DNA of 64,000 nt from Maylandia zebra. Its lineage: Eukaryota > Chordata > Actinopteri > Cichliformes > Cichlidae. Positions within the stretch are counted from its first letter, which is position 1. The number at the start of each line of letters is the position of its first letter. The translations under genes were made by a program, and so were the position numbers. Positions 60,901-64,000 of the stretch are shown piece by piece. Below the pieces are notes generated by a model. That model was given only the letters and a program-made list of their open reading frames with translations. It did not search any database and was not told the DNA's origin. The stretch is taken from positions 19,440,056 through 19,504,055 of the forward strand of contig NC_135187.1 in NCBI RefSeq assembly GCF_041146795.1, in the 5' to 3' direction.

Positions 60901-62850
60901 TTGTTTATGCTGTGGATTTTATTATCACAGCACACATAGTGTATTAGTGAAATTAAATCTCGGCTGGGCCAATTTTTCACTTCATGGCGCCGCTTTAATT
61001 TCAAATAATTATCTTGGACGCCTGTGGCCAAAGAAGGCAAAAAGATGGAATTTGATTAGCAGAAGCGAGCAGGACCTATGGACTCAGCACAGCTTGCCAG
61101 AGTGGGCTGTTTATCCTTGCCACCTATCAAAGTGTTACATGCTTGACAGGCATATAAATGGGTTTTCATACATAACTATTTTCAATTAGAAGAAAGGGAG
61201 CCTCTAGTCATGTTCAAGAACACAAGGCTGAAAAGTGAAACTAAGGTTTTACATGTAGTTCATGCACAGTTTAGAATGTATCCAGGACAAATTACTATAA
61301 TTAGTTTTTTAAAAATAATTTCCCAGTGGTTGTGGCTCTTAAATTCTGGAGCAACATGAACAAAAGATTGCGTAAATACTTTTGGTTTTATCTTAGTTTG
61401 GAGCGGTTTGATGCTAACGTGTAGCTCAGCGCTGGTTTTTTTTCATTTAAATACAAGTGAAAAAGTTGTTTCTACTCTGTATTTAGCCACTGTTGGGACG
61501 CTGTTTCCCTGAGGTACTGCAAAGACCATAAAGCAGTGAATCATTTTTTACTTTTGCACCTCTTATAAAATGTTCAAGAATGACTTTGCATGGCTTTTCT
61601 GCAGGAACCCTACCCAAAGTTATTGATTGTGTTGTTGCAGGTGTGGGATCTGAGGCAGAATAAGCTGATCTACAACATGCACGGACACGGTGACTCAGTG
61701 ACTGGGCTCAGCCTGAGCTCCGAGGGGTCATACCTTCTCTCAAACTCCATGGATAACACAGGTACTATCAGACATGTTTGGCTCATAAACGTGGTTGGCT
61801 GTATGGGTGAATCCTGTTCTTGAAGTCTCCCTGTGTCTCTGTGCAGTCCGTATTTGGGATGTTCGACCATTTGCTCCCAAGGAAAGATGTGTGAAGATTT
61901 TCCAGGGCAATGTTCACAACTTTGAAAAGGTAAGTTATATCCCTCTTCATTGAAGTGACAAACAGCTGGAGTCCTGCAAGCGTTTTTGTCTTTCACCTCA
62001 GCAGCTCACACATGTAATGCTTTGTTTCTAATTAATCTTTTCCTGTCATTCAGAACCTGATGAGGTGCTCCTGGTCTACTGATGGCAGTAAGATAGCTGC
62101 AGGCTCGGCCGACAGGTGAGAAGCAAATACACCGACTCATACTGTACATGAATATGAGCTCGCACACAAACACAAAGGGCTCAAGTCACACCAGCTGCTG
62201 TACTCTGAGTGCACCATCGAATCTGTATTTCTGAAAGCAAACTCTGTCCCGTTGCATCCCGCAAAGGACATAATTAAGAAAAATGCAGTGACGAAAATGT
62301 GATTTGTTACCAGTAAAAATAAGATTAGATTAGATGTTTATATTAACGAGCAGATGACCAGGTTTACCTAATGAAGTGGTGAGTGACTGTATGACATATA
62401 CAGTTTTTAACATATGGCGATTTCAAATGTAAGCACCATTTTTTTTCTGCATCATGTTTTACAGGTTTGTGTATATTTGGGACACCACATCACGCAGGAT
62501 CCTGTACAAACTGCCGGGTCACGCAGGCTCGGTCAACGAAGTGGTCTTCCACCCAGAGGAGCCTATAGGTGAGTGAACTAACTTCATCGGTTAAGATGTG
62601 TTTCAGGCCTAAAATACACTTTTTTAATTAACACAAGAATTAATTAAGATAACTTGAAGGCACATTGGGATAGGTGGATGTCAGTATGCCAGAATTATGT
62701 TAAGTTAGGCGCTTAGGTCGCTTTAAGCTTCCTTATGAAACATTAAACAAAAATCAAAGTCGAATCCTTTTTTTTTTTTCTCCTTTGTCTCTCTACACAG
62801 TGCTGTCTGGTGCCAGTGATAAACGTCTGTACATGGGAGAAATTCAGTAG
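57994..62850 (+). CDS. snrnp40: U5 snRNP 40 kDa protein (WD40)
   Basis: Ten exons (57994-58104, 59964-60093, 60195-60288, 60411-60576, 60699-60821, 61641-61761, 61847-61929, 62054-62115, 62465-62568, 62801-62850) join in frame to 347 residues (human 357). A basic N-terminus (MIEPMKRAADMAVVPSAVKR) precedes WD repeats over about 50-345, with GHEGEVYCCKFHPNG, VGVWDSETGERIKRLKGH, VKLWDIRK, IKVWDLRQNK, VRIWDVRPFAPKERCVKIF and VYIWDTTSRRILYKLPGH. It ends SDKRLYMGEIQ. The protein is the WD40 component of the U5 snRNP and of the spliceosome. Conservation is very high, leaving little doubt. Intron 1 carries an RTE-like relic. Confidence 0.98.
58105..59963 (+). other. snrnp40: snrnp40 intron 1
   Basis: The 1.86 kb intron contains an octamer word ATGCAAAT at 58299-58306 and a LINE relic from about 58720 to 59440. 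No exon is supported. Confidence 0.6.
58720..59440 (+). mobile_element. RTE-type LINE relic
   Basis: GGAGAGGCTGAAAGATGAGG, GGATGCAGTCCATGGGTTGT, AGATGGTTTGGACATGTGGA, GGATGTTGAAGATGGAGGAA, GTAGTGAAGGATGTCATGCA and GTTGGTGTGAGAGAGGAGGA match the C-terminal coding region of fish RTE-like reverse transcriptases, which encodes an RWFGHV-type motif. Frames are broken. Only the 3' part of the element remains, as is usual for LINE copies. Confidence 0.7.
60822..61640 (+). other. snrnp40: snrnp40 intron 5 with candidate conserved block
   Basis: The stretch 60880-61170 has balanced composition, no repeat signature and homeodomain- and TCF-like words (AAATAATTATC, TTTGATTAGC, TATCAAAG). It reads open but has no splice signals in the right phase, and the flanking exons join cleanly without it. 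It may be conserved noncoding DNA; this is inference. Confidence 0.35.
62116..62464 (+). other. snrnp40: snrnp40 intron 8
   Basis: About 350 bp of unique DNA. Nothing recognisable was seen. Confidence 0.6.
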
Positions 62851-62853
62851 GGG

Positions 62854-62854
<1 letters not shown>

Positions 62855-62948
<94 letters not shown>
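62855..62948. repeat. snrnp40: (TG)47 microsatellite in snrnp40 3' UTR
   Basis: The tract begins four bases after the TAG stop codon and runs about 94 nt on the sense strand, so the mRNA carries a long (UG)n directly after the coding region. Confidence 0.95.
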
Positions 62949-62952
<4 letters not shown>

Positions 62953-63115
62953 TGCGTTCTGCCTTGGACATGGATGGGTGGTGTTCGACAGTGGTCTAGG
63001 ACTCTGTAATTTCAGCCTGTTTCAAAAGAACCTCAGGATGCGTTTGAAGATTATTAGGCTCAGGCACAAGAACCTCCACAGCGACTTCTTTTTTTATTCT
63101 GATGTACTGCTTTAT

Positions 63116-63121
63116 AATAAA
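63116..63121 (+). terminator. snrnp40: snrnp40 polyadenylation signal
   Basis: AATAAA lies 266 nt after the stop codon and is followed by A-rich sequence near 63140. Confidence 0.6.
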
Positions 63122-63639
63122 CTTCAATATTCTGAAAAAAGAAAAAAAAAAGCTGTCAAATTATTTTCTGACTGAAATGCTTTGTTGTGTTTGTGGAGCC
63201 TTTACAAGTATTTCTAAACTGATTAACCAGAAAAATGATTGAATCTTCATTTAATTACCACTATAAACACAATCAGGTTAAACTTATACAATAAACAGGG
63301 AGTGAGCAATCGGGATCTAGAAAAGTTAGTGAATAACGTCTCTTGGGAAAACTTTCTTTAGTAGCAGTAAGCTTGATCAGATGCCTTCTTATTTAACTTA
63401 TGTAACCTGGGAACATGTTGACATTCCTCTAACAAAACTGTTGCAATTCCTGGAGATTTCTATTATTAGCACTGAGCAACCCTCTGCTAATCATGCCACA
63501 GCTCTCAGTGAGGGCCGTTCAGGTTCAGATCTGAAGTTCACATTCACTCATCATGGGCACAAATGATATGGTAATTCTGGGATTTTAAACTGTTCTTTTT
63601 TCCAGGGTGAAATAATAGTACAGCATTACTATTTTCTTT
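63122..63639. other. snrnp40 3' flank
   Basis: AT-rich DNA with no supported gene or known repeat. Confidence 0.5.
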
Positions 63640-64000
63640 AATCCACACAGAGCCAAAAGTATGCATACTCCTCCACACATACTCACCCAAATCTTCTAAT
63701 AAGCTCTGCTAAAGGTTACGCAATGTCTTTTAATGTGGAAAGGCCAAATTCTATCAACTTGTTAGTGATCGTGCTTGACTACAACTGGTAGTTTCTATTT
63801 GCCATTATAAAAAGGATTTGTGTGACATCACTCATTGGACTGACTAATATTCAGAACAACGGAAAAGTCCAAGGAAGTCAGTGAAGATGTAGGAAAGAGA
63901 ATTGTCGAGTTACACAGGTTGGAATGGTCTCTTGGAGCCATTTCTAAACAACTGCAGGTTCCAAGTTAATCAGTGAGTACAAGTAATTCTGATGTGTTAC
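63640..64000 (+). mobile_element. Tc1-like transposon relic (family D), cut by window end
   Basis: GAGCCAAAAGTATGCATACT is the family's terminal-repeat region. Further on, the plus strand reads as SKEVSEDVGKRIVELHR and SLGAISKQLQVP, the N-terminal paired-type DNA-binding domain of a Tc1-like transposase. The element continues past the window, so its state is unknown beyond this part. Confidence 0.75.

Noticed and set aside
60863-61189. Possible extra snrnp40 exon
   Set aside because: The flanking exons join in frame to the conserved WD40 sequence without it, and no splice sites fit. Kept only as a possible conserved noncoding block.
62810-63175. 121-codon frame at the snrnp40 3' end
   Set aside because: It is the last exon in another frame followed by the TG repeat read as Val-Cys.

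Overview
The window is vertebrate nuclear DNA, most likely from a percomorph teleost fish. Genes are split into many small exons with GT-AG introns. CA/GT microsatellites and long homopolymers are common. The intergenic DNA holds the remains of fish Tc1-like, hAT-like, Penelope-like and RTE-like elements. There are no operons, tRNA or rRNA genes, or CRISPR arrays. Identifications rest on reading the exons by eye and comparing them with protein families from memory; no database search was possible.

Six protein-coding genes can be assembled exon by exon with consistent reading phase. In order they are arpp21 (+, coding exons 14518-19599, carrying the microRNA mir-128 in an intron at 18521-18605), zftraf1/cyhr1 (-, 22984-28044), dclk3 (-, 30331-37229), fabp3 (+, 47205-49748), zcchc17 (-, 52944-56530, with a noncoding first exon near 57.75 kb) and snrnp40 (+, 57994-62850). 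All six models close in frame, at 660, 376, 869, 133, 248 and 347 residues.

Region by region: 1-10.3 kb has no gene and is rich in transposon relics. 10.3-19.9 kb is arpp21, with a GC-rich noncoding first exon and a 3.8 kb first intron. 19.9-23 kb is the convergent gap between arpp21 and zftraf1. 23-29 kb is zftraf1 and its promoter. 29-37.7 kb is dclk3 and its promoter. 37.7-47.2 kb is a gene-free stretch full of repeats. 47.2-50 kb is fabp3, 50-57.8 kb is zcchc17, and 57.8-63.1 kb is snrnp40, which shares a divergent promoter with zcchc17. 63.1-64 kb is 3' flank ending in another Tc1 relic.

The gene order is a mosaic relative to human. ARPP21 and DCLK3 lie close together on human 3p22, FABP3-ZCCHC17-SNRNP40 lie together on 1p35, and ZFTRAF1 is on 8q24. 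The products belong to different systems: neuronal RNA binding with its hosted microRNA, a zinc-finger protein, a doublecortin-like kinase, fatty-acid transport, and two nuclear RNA-processing proteins. I found no convincing new multi-gene system. The points most worth a second look are splice sites fused to CA/GT repeats, clustered GTTAGC/GCTAAC motifs at promoters, RFX/CRE/ETS-like sites at dclk3, a Penelope-like tail with a hammerhead-like core, and several candidate conserved noncoding elements.
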